A stretch of DNA of 5,958 nt from Methanosarcinales archaeon (GTDB lineage Archaea; Halobacteriota; Methanosarcinia; Methanosarcinales; Methanogasteraceae), in contig JAUVEF010000078.1 of assembly GCA_030594905.1 (NCBI GenBank), forward strand, positions 1-5,958. Direction: 5' to 3'. The position numbers and the translations under genes are program-made. Under the pieces are notes generated by a model that saw only the letters and a program-made list of their open reading frames with translations, searched no databases and was not told where the DNA came from. Position 1 is the stretch's first letter; every line of letters begins with the position of its first letter. This document shows, piece by piece, positions 4,637 through 5,958 of the stretch.

Positions 4637-5958
4637 ATGAACCGGGAGATCGTCGTAATTCTCTGCATGAGTCTGATGTTGCTATCGATTCAGGGCGCTT
4701 CAGCAGATGCGCTAGATATTACGGCGGATGCTTATGAGACGTTTGCGGACAATCGCAGCGTAAATATCACGATAAACCTCACTAACTCTACCGGTCATCC
4801 GGTGAATGCCATGCGCGTCAACTTCACAACAACTCTCGGGACGCTACACGCAAACCATTCGTACACCAACGCCGCGGGAATCGCCGTTGTGAATATCAGT
4901 TCATGGGACATCGGAACTGCAAAGATCACCGCAGAGAGCCCAAACGTGACCAATACTACGAATGTGACGTTTGTTGTGGGACCTGTGTCAAAGATTGTGC
5001 TCACATCGGTTCAGGAGGCTACGGTGAATACTACCTGCCTGATCACGGCAACGGTCTACGATGGTACCTGGAGCGAGTTTGAAGATACTGAAAGTAAGTG
5101 GCGGGCGATGCCAAACGTGACACTGAACTTCACAGCCACCTCCCCGCCAAATAATAAACGGAACAGCCCGGCGGAATATTATGGTGCGTCCATAGCCCCC
5201 CTGTCAAGCACCACCGATGCGAACGGTACTATAACTGTAACAATCCACCTTTCTTCGCGAGCAGGTGGCAACGTTGTCGATGCGAACGGCACCAATGGAG
5301 AAATATGCGAACATGCATACCGGATGATTGAAGGTCTTGCAGGTGAACCGACGCATCTGTTCGTGAATGCAGATCCACAGCGCGTGAATGCCGATGGCGC
5401 CGACACCTCGCAGGTGACCGGCACCACGACTGATGAGTTCTTAAATCCACTCTGTTCCGCCGGATCGATCCGATTCAATATGACTGGCAGCCGCACCACA
5501 ATGCCACTGGACGGTGTCGGTGAAGCATCGATCACCTTAAAGCCATCGAGGTTCACCGGCAATGCCACGGTGAATGGTACCTATATCGATGAGATCGGCG
5601 GCACAATCGCGAACATCACGAACGAAACGGTTGTTGAATTCTATGCAGAGGAGCCTGCACGAATCATCGTTACGGCAGATGCCACACGTATATCCCGAGT
5701 AGGCATCCCCGGAGTCAATGAATCAGTGATCACCGCCACCGTGGTTGATAAATGGGGGCATGTACTATGGAATCGAACGGTCAGCTTCAGCACCACGCTC
5801 GGGAGCCTCTCTACAACCACCGTGACCACCAACGAGCACGGACAGGCAACAGTCACACTACAATCGGATACGGCTGGCGATGCGACCGTGGATGTAAGCG
5901 CACTTAACGATTCAGGATGCGGGGTTGTAGGAACTATAACTATCCAGGTCATGGACGA
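4637..5958 (+). CDS. Secreted Big_1 (invasin/intimin-type Ig-like) repeat surface protein, N-terminal 440 aa (open at right edge)
   Basis: Probable cell-surface structural or adhesion protein. Residues 1-23 form a signal peptide: a short start (MNRE), a hydrophobic core VVILCMSLMLLSI, and cleavage likely after GASA. About four Ig-like beta-sandwich repeats follow: roughly residues 27-114, 116-236, 240-344 and 346-440. The first and last show the Big_1 pattern most clearly, with VNFTTTLGTL...TNAAGIAVVNISS and VSFSTTLGSL...TNEHGQATVTLQS. Linkers such as FVVGPVSKIVLT and EEPARIIVTADATRI are typical of the family. I count about 23 N-x-S/T sequons, dense enough to suggest heavy glycosylation. The ATG at 4637 is preceded by GGGGTG with a 5-nt spacer. 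The gene stands alone on its strand and diverges from the two-component gene. No stop is reached, so the length and any C-terminal anchor are unknown. Stop-poor frames on the opposite strand here are shadows. Confidence 0.85.
   Translation, partial: MNREIVVILCMSLMLLSIQGASADALDITADAYETFADNRSVNITINLTNSTGHPVNAMRVNFTTTLGTLHANHSYTNAAGIAVVNISSWDIGTAKITAESPNVTNTTNVTFVVGPVSKIVLTSVQEATVNTTCLITATVYDGTWSEFEDTESKWRAMPNVTLNFTATSPPNNKRNSPAEYYGASIAPLSSTTDANGTITVTIHLSSRAGGNVVDANGTNGEICEHAYRMIEGLAGEPTHLFVNADPQRVNADGADTSQVTGTTTDEFLNPLCSAGSIRFNMTGSRTTMPLDGVGEASITLKPSRFTGNATVNGTYIDEIGGTIANITNETVVEFYAEEPARIIVTADATRISRVGIPGVNESVITATVVDKWGHVLWNRTVSFSTTLGSLSTTTVTTNEHGQATVTLQSDTAGDATVDVSALNDSGCGVVGTITIQVMD

Noticed and set aside
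4795..5952. Three minus-strand open frames (4795-5004, 5179-5568, 5641-5952) that could look like genes
   Set aside because: They lie antisense to the continuous Big_1 reading frame, which has a promoter, ribosome site, signal peptide and recognisable repeats. Their proteins are low-complexity Val/Ser/Pro/Thr shadows.
1..5958. CRISPR array, tRNA, rRNA or insertion-sequence ends
   Set aside because: No regularly spaced repeats, cloverleaf, rRNA segment, transposase motif or terminal inverted repeats were seen.

Overview
The window looks archaeal, most likely a methanogen- or ANME-type euryarchaeon. This is an inference. It rests on a textbook archaeal BRE/TATA element ahead of the rightward gene, GGTG-type ribosome binding sites, a GTG-started two-component gene of a style common in Methanomicrobia, and a long N-glycosylation-rich Big_1-type surface protein. 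No rRNA or other marker gene is present, so a finer placement is not possible.

Left part (1-3208, minus strand): a tightly packed three-gene operon. It reads from a 475-residue protein (3208 to 1781), to a 573-residue protein (1780 to 59), to the first 20 codons of a third gene running off the left edge (62 to 1). The third gene begins with PLIIQSDRTLMLEV after a short lead, the characteristic start of XPB/Ssl2-family DNA helicases. The 573-residue protein carries the helicase-associated (XPB N-terminal-like, Helicase_C_3) domain. The 475-residue protein appears to be a divergent paralogue with the same order of modules. The first junction is stop-against-start and the second is an ATGA overlap, so the three proteins are probably translationally coupled and form one machine around the XPB-like translocase.

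Middle (3209-4485, minus strand): a decayed signalling locus. A 305-residue protein has an intact receiver domain fused to a histidine-kinase-like region. In that region the phosphoacceptor His is replaced by Asn, and the ATPase domain stops after its N box. Just downstream is a 46-codon remnant of a second, Rcp1-type receiver, followed by a stretch of about 190 bases with no intact gene that leads into the helicase operon.

Right part (4486-5958): a 151-bp divergent promoter region, then a rightward gene, open at the window edge. It encodes a secreted, repeat-built Big_1 (invasin/intimin-type Ig-like) protein with a signal peptide and about 23 N-glycosylation sequons in 440 residues. It is probably a cell-surface or adhesion protein.

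The most interesting unit is the helicase trio. Three adjacent genes seem to carry versions of the same XPB-N-like fold, two of them behind winged-helix-like modules. This recalls the XPB-p52 clutch pairing of eukaryotic TFIIH.
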